The translations under genes were made by a program, and so were the position numbers. Below the pieces are notes generated by a model. It did no database searches and was not told the origin of the DNA. It was given only the letters and a program-made list of their open reading frames with translations. Shown piece by piece: positions 25,052 to 33,919 of a stretch of DNA of 64,000 nucleotides. The stretch covers positions 1,488,001-1,552,000 of the forward strand of contig NZ_FSRU01000001.1 in assembly GCF_900142845.1 (NCBI RefSeq), in the 5' to 3' direction. Each line of letters begins with the position of its first letter. Positions within the stretch are counted from its first letter, which is position 1. This stretch comes from Paraburkholderia phenazinium. GTDB taxonomy: Bacteria; Pseudomonadota; Gammaproteobacteria; Burkholderiales; Burkholderiaceae.

Positions 25052-26305
25052 TTAGTACTCCGCCTCCGTAGCCGGCTTAAGAAACAACTCATGCACCGGC
25101 GCAAAATGCGCATAAAGCGGCAGAATCGCTCCACCCATAGCGCGGGCATCCGCACCAATCGTGCCTTCCAGCAGTTGCGGCCGTACCATCCCCTCCCATT
25201 CGAACCCATCCAGCACACGCTCAGTACGCCGAATGATTTCGCGCACCAACTGACGGTCGAGTTCACCATCTATCACGACCGCTTCGAGATCGAGCAGGGC
25301 GGTCGCATTGATGAGCGCGCCGGCAATCGCGGGGCACGCGGTATCCAGCCACTGTTCCGTCAGACGCCACCACTCCGGCGCAAGCGCGCGATGATCGTGC
25401 GCGGCGGCAGCCGGCGCGCCGGCGTCGCTGAGCAGCCGCTCGAGCACAAAACCAGACGCCGCATGAAGCAACTGACGCGCCGCCTTAGGCTCCGTTTGCG
25501 CTCCCGCTCGATGCCCCGCGCCACCACCGCCAAGCGGAATCGACCCCACAGCGCCAGCGTTATTGTGCGGCCCGCCATGCAGCCGACCGTCGATCACAAG
25601 ACCGCCACCAATAAACGTCCCAACGAACAGATACAGAAAGTTATGAATGCCGCGCCCCTGGCCCATCACCAGTTCGGCGGCGCAAGCGGCGGTGGTGTCT
25701 TTGGCGAACTCGACGGGCAGGCCGGTCATAGCGGCGATACGGGCGCGAATGTCGATGTCGTGCCACGCTTCAAGCGCTTCCGGCGGCGCGCCCAGAAAAT
25801 CGCGCCAGCCCCCCAGCCAAAGAGGCGCCGCCACGCCCACGCCGACCACCTGTTTGGCCCGCTCGCCCAGCGTCTCGTTGACGCGCGCGAGCTTGCTTTC
25901 AAGCGCGGGAAACAACACCTGCGGATCGGGATACGCATATTCGAGCACATCGCGGCTGCACACGTGCCCCACGAAATCCATGGCAAGCACGTCGAGACTG
26001 CGGCGCCCAACCTTGATGCCGATCGTGTAGGCGCCCTCGGGCCGCAACGCAATCGGCACCGACGGCTGCCCGATGCGCCCGCGCACGCGCGGCTGCCGCG
26101 CGAGCAGGCCGTCGTCGATCAGACGGTCGACGATCATCGAGACGGTCTGCATCGACAGGCGCGTCAACCGGCTGACATCGGCCTTCGCCAGCGGACCATG
26201 CAAGCGGATCGCCTGCAGCACGATCCGCTCGTTGAACTGTCGCATGCCGACCTGATTCGAGCCCACCGTGCGTTTAAGCGGCGAACGGGTTCCAGTGCTA
26301 TCCAT
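25052..26305 (-). CDS. ROK-family transcriptional regulator of the sugar ABC operon
   Basis: This is a 417-residue ROK repressor. The N-terminal winged helix (VGMRQFNERIVLQAIRLHGP, ADVSRLTRLSMQTVSMIVDRL) is at about residues 18-65, followed by the sugar-kinase-like domain with NFLYLFVGTFIGGGLVIDG and the HNNAGAVGSIPLG glycine motif. The usual ROK zinc-binding cysteine cluster is not evident after that motif. It is downstream of frcBCA on the same strand, separated by 29 bp, as in rhizobial fructose operons where FrcR occupies this position. Confidence 0.85.
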   Translation of the reverse strand: MDSTGTRSPLKRTVGSNQVGMRQFNERIVLQAIRLHGPLAKADVSRLTRLSMQTVSMIVDRLIDDGLLARQPRVRGRIGQPSVPIALRPEGAYTIGIKVGRRSLDVLAMDFVGHVCSRDVLEYAYPDPQVLFPALESKLARVNETLGERAKQVVGVGVAAPLWLGGWRDFLGAPPEALEAWHDIDIRARIAAMTGLPVEFAKDTTAACAAELVMGQGRGIHNFLYLFVGTFIGGGLVIDGRLHGGPHNNAGAVGSIPLGGGGAGHRAGAQTEPKAARQLLHAASGFVLERLLSDAGAPAAAAHDHRALAPEWWRLTEQWLDTACPAIAGALINATALLDLEAVVIDGELDRQLVREIIRRTERVLDGFEWEGMVRPQLLEGTIGADARAMGGAILPLYAHFAPVHELFLKPATEAEY

Positions 26306-26334
26306 CGTGACCGCCCGTCAGCAGGGAACGTGCA

Positions 26335-27132
26335 TCATGCGATGGCCTTGACGTCCGCTTCCTTGGCGCCGGTCATGATGGCAACCGCTTCGGACATATG
26401 AATGTCCTTCGTGTTGACGAGCGCGGCGCGCCGTCCCAACCGCTGGATATGGATGCGATCGGCAATCTCGAACACGTGCGGCATGTTATGGCTGATCAGG
26501 ATTACCGGCAGGCCACGGTCGCGCACGCGCCGGATCAACTCGAGCACCATGTTGCCTTCCTTCACGCCGAGCGCCGCGGTCGGCTCGTCGAGAATCACGA
26601 CATGGCGTGCGAACGCCGCGCTACGCGCCACCGCGACGCCCTGGCGCTGGCCGCCGGAGAGTGTTTCGACTGCCTGGCGCATCGAACGGATCCCGATCTG
26701 CAGGCCCTTCATATGCGCGGTGGCCTCTTCCAGCATGCGGCGCTTGTCGATCATCTTGAAGATCGAGCCGCGCCAACCGGGCTTGACCAGCTCGCGGGCC
26801 AGAAACAGGTTTTCGGCGATGCTCATGGCGGGCGCCACCGCGAGGTCCTGATACACGGTTTCTATGCCTTGCTCGCGCGCATCGAGTGGACTGCGGAATT
26901 TGACCGGCTTGCCGTCGAGCAGGATCTCGCCTTCGTCGGGCACGGTGGCGCCGGAGAGCGCCTTGATCAGCGACGACTTGCCCGCGCCGTTATCGCCGAT
27001 TACGGCCATGATTTCGCCGGGCATCACTTCGAAGTCGCAACCATCGAGGGCGGTGACCTGGCCATAGCGCTTGACGAGTCCACGCGCCTGCAGGACGGGC
27101 GTCGCAGTAGCAGCAGTTTGGGGAGTAGACAT
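26335..27132 (-). CDS. frcA: Sugar ABC transporter ATP-binding protein (FrcA-like)
   Basis: This is a 265-residue single ABC domain, unlike the double-domain RbsA/XylG type. Walker A is GDNGAGKSS near residue 46, the signature is LSGGQRQGVAVARS, Walker B is HVVILDEPTAALG, and the switch histidine is in ILISHNM. The start at 27132 has AGGAG upstream; ATG 27153 overlaps the permease stop but lacks a good site. It sits in the order binding protein, permease, ATPase, ROK regulator, which matches fructose importers of alpha- and beta-proteobacteria. Confidence 0.87.
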   Translation of the reverse strand: MSTPQTAATATPVLQARGLVKRYGQVTALDGCDFEVMPGEIMAVIGDNGAGKSSLIKALSGATVPDEGEILLDGKPVKFRSPLDAREQGIETVYQDLAVAPAMSIAENLFLARELVKPGWRGSIFKMIDKRRMLEEATAHMKGLQIGIRSMRQAVETLSGGQRQGVAVARSAAFARHVVILDEPTAALGVKEGNMVLELIRRVRDRGLPVILISHNMPHVFEIADRIHIQRLGRRAALVNTKDIHMSEAVAIMTGAKEADVKAIA

Positions 27133-27149
27133 GACAGGCTCCTGGTGGA

Positions 27150-28139
27150 TCATCGAGCGCCGCGGTGGGACAGCTTGTCGGCAGCGACGGCGAGAATCAC
27201 CAGCATGCCGGTGATCAACACCTGATACACGGACGACACCCCGATCAACGTCAGGCCATTGCGGAACACGCCGACAATCAGCGCGCCGAGCAAGGTCCCG
27301 ACAATCGAGCCGCGCCCGCCAAACAGACTGGTGCCGCCGAGTACGACCGCGGTGATGCTGTCGAGGTTTTCGGTTTGCCCGGCTTGCGGATCGCCCACAC
27401 CGGTCCGTGAAACCGACAACAGCGCGGCGATGCCGTAGATCGCGCCGGCCAGGGTATAGACGGTGAGCAGGATGCGCTGCGAAGAGAGACCCATCAGACG
27501 TGCGGCTTCGGCGTTATTGCCGAGCGCGTACAGATGCCGGCCGGGCACGGTATCGCGCAATACGAACCAGGTGGCCAGATACATCAGCAGCGTCAGCACG
27601 GTACCGTAGGTCACCTGGGCGGGGCCGATGCTGAACGTGTTGCCGAGGAACATGATCGCGTCAGGCAGGTTCGATACGCTCTCGGCGTTCGAGTAGATCT
27701 GCGTGAGGGCGAAGGCGATGTTCAGGGTGCCGAGCGTGACGATGAACGCCGGCAGTTTGATGCGCGTAATCAGCGTCCCGTTGAGCGCGCCGAACAGGGC
27801 GCTCGCACCGATGCCGCAGACGATGGCGAGGACCGGCGGCACGCCGAGGTTGACCGCGAACTTGGTCATGATGATCGAGCCGAACGCCATCACCATGCCG
27901 CAGGACAGATCGATGCCGCCCGTCAGCACGATCAGCGTCTGGCCGATAGCGATGACGGCGACGACCATGGTCTGCTGGAGAATCAGCGAGAGGTTCTGGA
28001 ACGACAGGAAGCGATTGCTCTGCGAGATGAAGAACGCACAGGCAAGCACGAGCGCGATGAGCGGGCCGATTTCGGCGAGCGAAGGCAGCCGCTCGGATAA
28101 TGGGCGGTGGCCGCTGGCCGGTGCAGAGGGGGTCGACAT
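27150..28139 (-). CDS. frcC: Sugar ABC transporter permease (FrcC-like)
   Basis: This 329-residue inner membrane permease belongs to the RbsC/BPD_transp_2 family, with about ten hydrophobic helices. The family signature TAVVLGGTSLFGGRGSIVGTLLGA (read in parts, near residues 262-285) is intact, as is VLTGGIDLSCGMVMAFGS near residue 72. It forms the channel for the sugar bound by the upstream periplasmic protein. Its stop overlaps the possible ATG at 27153 of the ATPase frame, so expression is coupled. Confidence 0.88.
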   Translation of the reverse strand: MSTPSAPASGHRPLSERLPSLAEIGPLIALVLACAFFISQSNRFLSFQNLSLILQQTMVVAVIAIGQTLIVLTGGIDLSCGMVMAFGSIIMTKFAVNLGVPPVLAIVCGIGASALFGALNGTLITRIKLPAFIVTLGTLNIAFALTQIYSNAESVSNLPDAIMFLGNTFSIGPAQVTYGTVLTLLMYLATWFVLRDTVPGRHLYALGNNAEAARLMGLSSQRILLTVYTLAGAIYGIAALLSVSRTGVGDPQAGQTENLDSITAVVLGGTSLFGGRGSIVGTLLGALIVGVFRNGLTLIGVSSVYQVLITGMLVILAVAADKLSHRGAR

Positions 28140-28232
28140 GATGTGTTTCCTCGATGCTGGAGCGCGGCGCAGAGGCCACGCGGCAAATCAGCGGGAGACC
28201 CGTGGGAGGGTCCCCCGGTTGCTTAGGAACGC

Positions 28233-29234
28233 TTATTGACCCCAGCAGTTGGCAAGGCCAAAGGTGGTGTCCTTGCTGTCCACGCCGTTCATGGCCTTGT
28301 CGGTGATCAGCGTGACGCCGGTGTCGTGATAGCCCGCGACCTTCTTGCCGGTCTTGGCGTACTCGACGCCTGCGTCGACGCCGAGTGCCGCCATCTTCAA
28401 CGGATACTGCTGCGACGTCGCGGCAATGGCGCCGGCCTTGACGTTGCGCACGCCTTCGCAGCCGCCGTCGATCGAAACGATCATCACGTCCTTATCCTTG
28501 CCTGCTGCCTTGAGCGCGCGATAGGCGCCTGCTGCAGCCGGCTCGTTGATCGTATAGACCACATTGATGTCCGGCGACTTCTGCAGGCAGTTCTCCATCG
28601 CCGTTTGTCCCTTCGCCTGATCGCCGCGCGTGTCCTGGCTGCAGACGATGGCCGGATCGCCTTCCTTGACGCCGAAGCCCTGCAGGAAGCCGTTATGACG
28701 CAGCACGCCCACTGAGACGCCCGGCGCCAGATCGAGCGTGGCGATCTTCGCCGGCTTGCCGCCCATCGCCGCCTTCGCGTACTGGCCGATCAGGACGCCA
28801 GCCTTGAAGTTGTCGGTGGCGAAGAGGGCGTCAGTGGCGTCTTGCGGCTCGGTCGGCGTATCGAGCGCAATCACCATCACGCCGGCGGCGCGCGCCTTCT
28901 TGATGCTCGGCACGATGGCCTTGGTGTCGCTCGGCGTAATCAGAATCGCTTTGGCGCCTGCCGTGATCATGTTTTCGATCGCGGTGACCTGGCTGGCGTT
29001 GTCGCCGTCGAACTTGCCGGCGGCGGTCAGCAGCTTGGCGCCGTCCTTCTGGGCGGCGGCTTCCGCGCCTTGCCGCATCTTCACGAAGAACGGGTTCGTG
29101 TCGGTTTTGGTAATGAGGCCGACGACGGGCTGATCGGCCGCCTGCGTGGCGCCGGCGCACCAGACGGCGGATGCCGCGACGCACAGGGTGACGATACGAC
29201 GGACAACGGGCTGCCTGCGGGATTTCAGATTCAT
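28233..29234 (-). CDS. frcB: Periplasmic sugar-binding protein (FrcB-like)
   Basis: This is a 333-residue type I periplasmic binding protein (Peripla_BP_4) with a Sec signal peptide ending near GATQAADQ (about residue 33). The mature start [26 protein letters not shown] (read in parts) and the [17 protein letters not shown] strand-helix are typical of fructose/ribose-type proteins, as is the hinge [19 protein letters not shown]. It is the first gene of the importer, with AGGAG at the start. Fructose is the best guess from the FrcB resemblance; other hexoses are possible. Confidence 0.87.
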   Translation of the reverse strand: MNLKSRRQPVVRRIVTLCVAASAVWCAGATQAADQPVVGLITKTDTNPFFVKMRQGAEAAAQKDGAKLLTAAGKFDGDNASQVTAIENMITAGAKAILITPSDTKAIVPSIKKARAAGVMVIALDTPTEPQDATDALFATDNFKAGVLIGQYAKAAMGGKPAKIATLDLAPGVSVGVLRHNGFLQGFGVKEGDPAIVCSQDTRGDQAKGQTAMENCLQKSPDINVVYTINEPAAAGAYRALKAAGKDKDVMIVSIDGGCEGVRNVKAGAIAATSQQYPLKMAALGVDAGVEYAKTGKKVAGYHDTGVTLITDKAMNGVDSKDTTFGLANCWGQ

Positions 29235-29364
29235 GGGACGCTCCTCCGGATAATTGACGACGACGTTATGGACTGCGGTCGATTCAATAGCTAATGGGCG
29301 CTGGGTGCGCCTCTCGTAGCCGCGTCGGCTGCATCGGACGACGCAGGACGGGCTGGTTTTTTCG

Positions 29365-29389
29365 ACTAAATCACTTTGGTTTATTTAGT
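29365..29389. promoter_or_regulatory. Candidate ROK operator upstream of frcB
   Basis: ACTAAAT (29365-29371) faces ATTTAGT (29383-29389) across an 11-bp T-rich centre, an AT-rich two-fold site of the type bound by NagC/Mlc-like ROK repressors. It lies 130 bp upstream of frcB. Confidence 0.5.
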
Positions 29390-29657
29390 ACAGCAGGGCG
29401 GCTGGGCAGAGTCAAGGAGGGGGAGTTGATGCAATGCGGCTAACCGGGCGTCTTCTGTTCGCGCGCAGCGGCTTGCCTGGAAAGGCATTGGGGAGATTGG
29501 TGCGGCGCAGGAATCAAGAGCGTGGATTGGGGTAAGTCTGGAGGGCGATGAGTGGCTTCTGACGCAATTAGGTTGTTATCTGTATGTAAGAAACGGGTAT
29601 TTGACCGCCGTTCCAGTTGAATTCTTTTTGTTTTGTTGCGCTGCGGAAAGATCGGTT

Positions 29658-29691
29658 TATAATAGGGTTATTACCTAGGTAGTTAACCCTA
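29658..29691 (+). promoter_or_regulatory. Promoter overlapped by nested palindromes
   Basis: A perfect TATAAT (29658-29663) is followed at once by TAGGGTTA (29663-29670) and its complement TAACCCTA (29684-29691). These enclose a 10-bp palindrome, TACCTAGGTA, at 29672-29681. A TTGTTG at 29633-29638 is a weak -35. A repressor bound here would cover the -10 and start site of the 45-codon ORF. Confidence 0.6.
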
Positions 29692-29710
29692 GCCTGAACT
29701 GGAGCTTGCC

Positions 29711-29848
29711 ATGAGCCACATCACCACGACTTCCACCCCGGCCGCTAGCGGCTGGCTTGCCCGTCTTGCCGCCGTCGCCCGCCACGCATTGCAACTGCAC
29801 CTGCAAACGTGCGCGATCATCGCTGAAGCCCATCGCCGCCCGCAATAA
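29711..29848 (+). CDS. Small 45-aa protein, unknown function
   Basis: This short ORF (ATG 29711, TAA 29846-29848) encodes 45 residues beginning MSHITTTSTPAASGW. A likely amphipathic helix (WLARLAAVARHALQLHLQT) is followed by a short basic tail. GGAG lies 7 bp before the ATG, and a strong TATAAT plus nested palindromes lie upstream. These signals make expression credible although no family is recognised. It could be a small membrane-surface or regulatory peptide. Confidence 0.5.
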   Translation: MSHITTTSTPAASGWLARLAAVARHALQLHLQTCAIIAEAHRRPQ

Positions 29849-29949
29849 GCGTCGGGGTGCTTAGGCGTCCCTTAGGCACCCAAGCAGGTATCAAAGCCTT
29901 GATTTAACCCGCCCGGCACGCGAGTCAACGGCTCATTTCGCCGTCAGCT

Positions 29950-29961
29950 ACGCGTACGCGT
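29950..29961. repeat. 12-bp palindrome ACGCGTACGCGT
   Basis: A perfect self-complementary 12-mer in the gap between the small ORF and the fusion oxidoreductase gene. No role is evident. Confidence 0.4.
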
Positions 29962-30002
29962 GTGTCGAGCAACTCGCGGCGACCTCCCTTTCGACCGATT
30001 GG

Positions 30003-32105
30003 TTAGAGGTCCAACACAACGGTGGAAGTTTCACCCGTTCCGGTCCGCGCCGGTATCGCCGAGCAGATCAGCGCATGGCCCGGCTCGATGTGTGCCTCGC
30101 ACGGCACGGGGTAAGTCACCTCGCCGGAGAGCAGGCGCGTCGAACAGGCTCCGCATACGCCCGATCTGCAGTTGGATTTGGCCGTCACCCCATTCGCTTC
30201 CGCGACGTCGAGCAGGCTTCCGTCCTCCTTCGACCACAAGGCGTCGCGTTTCGTCCGCATGAACACGACTTTCGACACTTGCGTTGGGTCGCGCGGCACC
30301 GCAGGCGCTTGCTTGACCTCGGTAGCTGGAGCAAGCGCCGTGCTGCCGCCACGCTTGACGCTCGCCGGTCCGAACGCCTCGAAACGAATCCGCTCGTCCG
30401 CGATGTTGAGTGCGCGCAGCCCGTTGTAGAGGTCCTGCATGAACGCGCCCGGACCGCACAGATAAAAATCATAGTCGCCGAACGGCAAGACCCGTTTGAG
30501 AAACTCGACGTCGACCCTCCCCACCGACTGCCCGGAAATTTCGCTGCCCGTTTGCGTGGGCCGAGTGTCGCGCAAATGCACGGACAAATGCGGATGCGCC
30601 TGCTCGGCGGCTCTGAGCAAATCGGCGAACGGATGTTCGTCGGCCTGACGTGCGCCGTGAATGAAAAAGATGGGCTCGGGTTGCGCTTGCCCTGCGGTGT
30701 CGGCCAGCAGCGTGTTCAACATCGCGATCATCGGCGTGATGCCAATGCCCGCAGACAGCAGAACCACCGGGCGTCGACTGTCCCGGTCGAGCTTGAACGC
30801 GCCGGAAGGCGCCTTCGCCTCGATTTCCATCCCAGGCTTGATCTGCTCGTGCAGCCATGCGGACGCCGCGCCTTCGCGCTTGACGGTGATGCGGTAGTGC
30901 CGGCCGTGATCCGCGTCCGAGAGGGTGTAGGTTCGAATCAGCGGTGCGGCGAGCCCGGCCACCTGCAAGCGGATGGGCAGGAACTGGCCGGGCTCGAAAT
31001 GAGGCAGCGCGGCGCCATCCACGGATTGCAGATAGAACGAGCGCGCCGTGGGCGTTTCTTCGCGGACGTCGGACACCTTCAGCTTGCGCCAGCCGCCTGA
31101 GGGCGCAACCACGGCCTCGGCTTCTTGCGTTTGCCAGCTTCCGGTCTTCACCAGTTGTGGCGCGTATTGCACCTCGGACCAGCGGAACGGCAACGCGCGT
31201 CGGCTGCGTCGAACTTCGCGCACATGAAAGCGCATGAGCCGCTCGGCGCCTTCGAACGAGGCCAGCTCGGCGCCTTCCCAGATGATTTCTGCATCCACGG
31301 CGAGATACAGCAGATCGCCGCTCTCGAAGTCGATCACCAGCAGTCCCGCACGCGGATCCTGCATCAGGTTGCCAATCGTGTTGAAAAACAGATTGCCGCT
31401 GAAGTCCGGTGTGGTCAGCGTGTGCGCGTCGTCGACGCGAATGAAGCCGGGCTTGCCGCCCCGATGCGAGACATCCGCGCCGCGCCCGAAGCCGGCATCG
31501 CTGGATGCGTTGGCGCTGGCGATAAAGAACGTGTCGGCACGGGCGAGCAGCGCGCGGTCGGCGTCACTGAGTGCGGGCGACGATTCCTGTGCCGCGTTCT
31601 CCTCGGACTCGGCCGCCACGAAGATAGGCGCGCGGCTCTGGATATATTTCGCGCAGTTGCCGAAGCTCTGGCTGACGCTCACCGTCAGCGCGCCGTCGTC
31701 GATTGCCGCAATCACGCCGTTGACGCGATTGCGCCGCCGCGTGGCCGGCTGGATGCCCAACCCGCCGATCAGCGCGCCGACCTGCCACGCCGCGGCGAGC
31801 GGGTCGCCTGCCAGCGCGCGTCCGGCAATGCGCAGCGTACGCTCGTCGGGCGTCGACACGAACCCAGGCTCACCCACGCGCAACGAGGCCCACGGTTGTC
31901 CGCTTGCATCGAGTCCGCTCAACACCATAAACGGCTGTTCGGCGAAGAACCGTCGATGCTGCTCCGGCATGTAATCGCGAATCCCGCGCCGTGCATCGAC
32001 GTTCATCCGCTCGCGCACGCCGGCGCGCTCCTGCGCGGCGAGTTCGCCGGCATGAAACGGCGATTCGGCGGCGCGCCAGCCAGGCGCAGGTGCGAGCGTA
32101 GACAT
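30003..32105 (-). CDS. PNPOx-like / ferredoxin reductase / [2Fe-2S] fusion oxidoreductase
   Basis: This 700-residue cytoplasmic protein has three parts. Residues 1-300 resemble pyridoxamine-phosphate-oxidase-like FMN proteins (FFAEQPFMVLSGLDASGQPW; GFIRVDDAHTLTTPDFSGN). Residues 330-590 form a ferredoxin-NADP reductase-like module with the FAD motif IRTYTLSD and the nucleotide site VVLLSAGIGITPMIAMLN. Residues 610-700 form a plant-type ferredoxin with cysteines in NCRSGVCGACSTRL and a later LICSAIP. This makes a self-sufficient electron chain from NAD(P)H through FAD and iron-sulfur to a probable FMN site. The substrate is unknown; a glutathione transferase gene lies 54 bp upstream on the same strand. 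Confidence 0.85.
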   Translation of the reverse strand: MSTLAPAPGWRAAESPFHAGELAAQERAGVRERMNVDARRGIRDYMPEQHRRFFAEQPFMVLSGLDASGQPWASLRVGEPGFVSTPDERTLRIAGRALAGDPLAAAWQVGALIGGLGIQPATRRRNRVNGVIAAIDDGALTVSVSQSFGNCAKYIQSRAPIFVAAESEENAAQESSPALSDADRALLARADTFFIASANASSDAGFGRGADVSHRGGKPGFIRVDDAHTLTTPDFSGNLFFNTIGNLMQDPRAGLLVIDFESGDLLYLAVDAEIIWEGAELASFEGAERLMRFHVREVRRSRRALPFRWSEVQYAPQLVKTGSWQTQEAEAVVAPSGGWRKLKVSDVREETPTARSFYLQSVDGAALPHFEPGQFLPIRLQVAGLAAPLIRTYTLSDADHGRHYRITVKREGAASAWLHEQIKPGMEIEAKAPSGAFKLDRDSRRPVVLLSAGIGITPMIAMLNTLLADTAGQAQPEPIFFIHGARQADEHPFADLLRAAEQAHPHLSVHLRDTRPTQTGSEISGQSVGRVDVEFLKRVLPFGDYDFYLCGPGAFMQDLYNGLRALNIADERIRFEAFGPASVKRGGSTALAPATEVKQAPAVPRDPTQVSKVVFMRTKRDALWSKEDGSLLDVAEANGVTAKSNCRSGVCGACSTRLLSGEVTYPVPCEAHIEPGHALICSAIPARTGTGETSTVVLDL

Positions 32106-32159
32106 GATGGACTCGGGTGATTGACGCGTGAGTGAACCCCGGCCGCAGCCGGGGCAGGG

Positions 32160-32807
32160 CTAGTCGATCTCGGCGACCAGGCCGGCTTTGCTGGCCGGCA
32201 TGGGCAGGAAGCGCGGCAGCGCTTCGATTCGCTTGAGCCACGCGCGAATATGCGGGTACGGCTCGAGCGAGATGCCACCTTCGGGCGCATGAGCGATATA
32301 CGAATGCGCGGCAATGTCGGCAATCGTCGGCGTGTCGCCGATCGCGAACGGCTTGTCGCGCAACTCGGCATCGAGCACGTCGAACAGCTTCACGGCGATC
32401 TTTTGTGCGGTTTCCAGATGATGCGGCGCTCCGAACACGGTGACGAGCCGCGCCGCACACGGGCCGTACGCAATCTTGCCGGCGGCGAGCGAGAGCCAGC
32501 GCTGCACGGCCGCGGCGCCGAGCGGATCTTGCGGCAGCCAGGACGGATCGCCGTACTTGCGCGCGAGGTAGACCAGGATCGCATTCGAGTCGCTCAACAC
32601 GACATCGCCGTCTTCGATTACCGGCACTTCGCCGAGCGGATTGAGCGCCAGGTGCGCGGGCTTGCGGTTGTCGCCGGCCGCCATGTTGAGCTCGTTGATC
32701 GTGAACGGCAGATCGAGCAGCGTCAGGAACAGCTTGACGCGATGCCCGTGACCGGACAGCAGGGTCGTATGCAGCCGGATCGGCTGGGCGGGCTTGGATG
32801 GGGACAT
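32160..32807 (-). CDS. Glutathione S-transferase
   Basis: This is a 215-residue cytosolic GST. The N-terminal thioredoxin-like domain (IRLHTTLLSGHGHRVKLFLTLLDLPF, read in parts) contains the glutathione-contacting GEVPVIEDGDVVLSDSNAI segment, with the usual serine in DSNAI. The all-helical C-terminal domain holds IGDTPTIADIAAHSYI. The start has GGAG upstream. It precedes the PNPOx/reductase fusion on the same strand and diverges from a LysR gene, so the two may form a small detoxification operon under that LysR. Confidence 0.9.
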   Translation of the reverse strand: MSPSKPAQPIRLHTTLLSGHGHRVKLFLTLLDLPFTINELNMAAGDNRKPAHLALNPLGEVPVIEDGDVVLSDSNAILVYLARKYGDPSWLPQDPLGAAAVQRWLSLAAGKIAYGPCAARLVTVFGAPHHLETAQKIAVKLFDVLDAELRDKPFAIGDTPTIADIAAHSYIAHAPEGGISLEPYPHIRAWLKRIEALPRFLPMPASKAGLVAEID

Positions 32808-32887
32808 GACAGGCTCCGTGAAAAAGCAGGCTATGGATGATTGGCTTAGCGTAGCTTATGCCTCGCCGAATGGCCTGAGAAGACGGA

Positions 32888-32899
32888 TAATCATGATTA
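32888..32899. promoter_or_regulatory. 12-bp palindrome in GST/LysR divergent gap
   Basis: TAATCATGATTA is a perfect palindrome 28 bp before the LysR start codon and 81 bp from the GST start. It is a candidate autoregulatory LysR site. Confidence 0.5.
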
Positions 32900-32926
32900 C
32901 TCTATCCTCTCAAAGTGGACAATCGA

Positions 32927-33838
32927 ATGGCTAGCGCGAGCGATGTGAACCTCAACCGGCTGGCGGTGTTCGTCGCGGTGATCGAGGCGGGTTCCTTGAC
33001 GGCGGCGGCCGACCGGCTGGGCATCGCCAAGACCATGGTCAGCACGCATATGCAGCGGCTCGAGGCGGAGGTGGGGGCGAGCCTGCTGGTGCGCACCACG
33101 CGGCGTGTCAGCGTCACCGAGGCGGGCAGGGCGTTCTACGAAGCGAGCCGGCATATCCTGAGCATGGCGGACGAGGCGCTCCAGGCGGTGGAACAGGGCA
33201 GCGGCACGTTGCGGGGCACGCTACGGGTGGCTACGCCGGTCGATTACGGTGCGATCGTGGTCGCACCCGTACTGGTCGCGCTGCGGCAGCAGCATCCTGA
33301 ACTCAACATCGAACTCGTGTCGAACGACCGTCTTGTGAATTTGCTGGCGGAGGGTATCGATGTCGCGATCCGGGTGGGGCGCCTCGCCGATTCGAGCCAT
33401 CGCGCGGTGAAGATCGCCAGCTACGCGCGCTGGCTGGTCGCGAGCCCAGCGTTCATCGAGGCGTGGGGCGCACCGTCCACCCCTGCGGCATTGGCCGCGT
33501 TGCCGTTTATCGGCATGGCGGTGCTGGCCAAGCCGCTGGCGGTCTCGTTGGAGAATGCCCGGGGCCGCAAGCAGACCGTGCGCTTTGCAGCGGGATTTCT
33601 CGCGGATACCGCCACGGCATGCCGGGCCGCGACGCTCGCGGGCGGCGGCGTGGGAGCGCTGACGGACTTCTCGGTGGGTGAGGATGTCGCCGCGGGACGG
33701 CTGGTCCGCCTGCTGCCGGAGTGGTCGACGCCGGCCGCGGGCATTCATGCGCTGTTCCCCTCGGCGCGCTATCCGGCGCCCAAGGTGCGCGTGTTTATCG
33801 ACGCGCTCAAGGCGCATCTCGGTGCCGAAGATGTGTGA
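32927..33838 (+). CDS. LysR-family regulator
   Basis: This 303-residue regulator has a LysR helix-turn-helix at about residues 12-66 (LAVFVAVIEAGSLTAAADRLGIAKTMVSTHMQRLE, read in parts) and the AaeR/PA0477-type effector domain (LRGTLRVATPVDYGAIVVAP). A GTG at 32915 would add four residues; ATG 32927 is preferred. It is divergent from the GST gene and is the likely regulator of the GST/fusion-oxidoreductase pair. Confidence 0.87.
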   Translation: MASASDVNLNRLAVFVAVIEAGSLTAAADRLGIAKTMVSTHMQRLEAEVGASLLVRTTRRVSVTEAGRAFYEASRHILSMADEALQAVEQGSGTLRGTLRVATPVDYGAIVVAPVLVALRQQHPELNIELVSNDRLVNLLAEGIDVAIRVGRLADSSHRAVKIASYARWLVASPAFIEAWGAPSTPAALAALPFIGMAVLAKPLAVSLENARGRKQTVRFAAGFLADTATACRAATLAGGGVGALTDFSVGEDVAAGRLVRLLPEWSTPAAGIHALFPSARYPAPKVRVFIDALKAHLGAEDV

Positions 33839-33919
33839 CCTCTGAGACAGAGGCGACGCAGCGGCGCAGGCGCCGTCTTGCTGCCGTGCCGCGAAACCGC
33901 CGAGGGCGAATCGACCGCT

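Larger units (their letters stand above)
29235..29710. other. Intergenic region between frcB and the small ORF
   Basis: This 476-bp divergent regulatory gap contains the ACTAAAT/ATTTAGT repeat near frcB and the TATAAT/palindrome complex near the 45-residue ORF. I see no gene between them; the middle (29400-29600) is featureless. Confidence 0.6.

Noticed and set aside
24929..26401. Long plus-strand frame opposite the ROK regulator
   Set aside because: Antisense shadow; its first codons only reflect the relic copy of the PBP 3' end.
29855..29881. GGGTGC/GCACCC pair as terminator of the 45-codon ORF
   Set aside because: Only a 6-bp stem with a 15-nt loop and no T-run.
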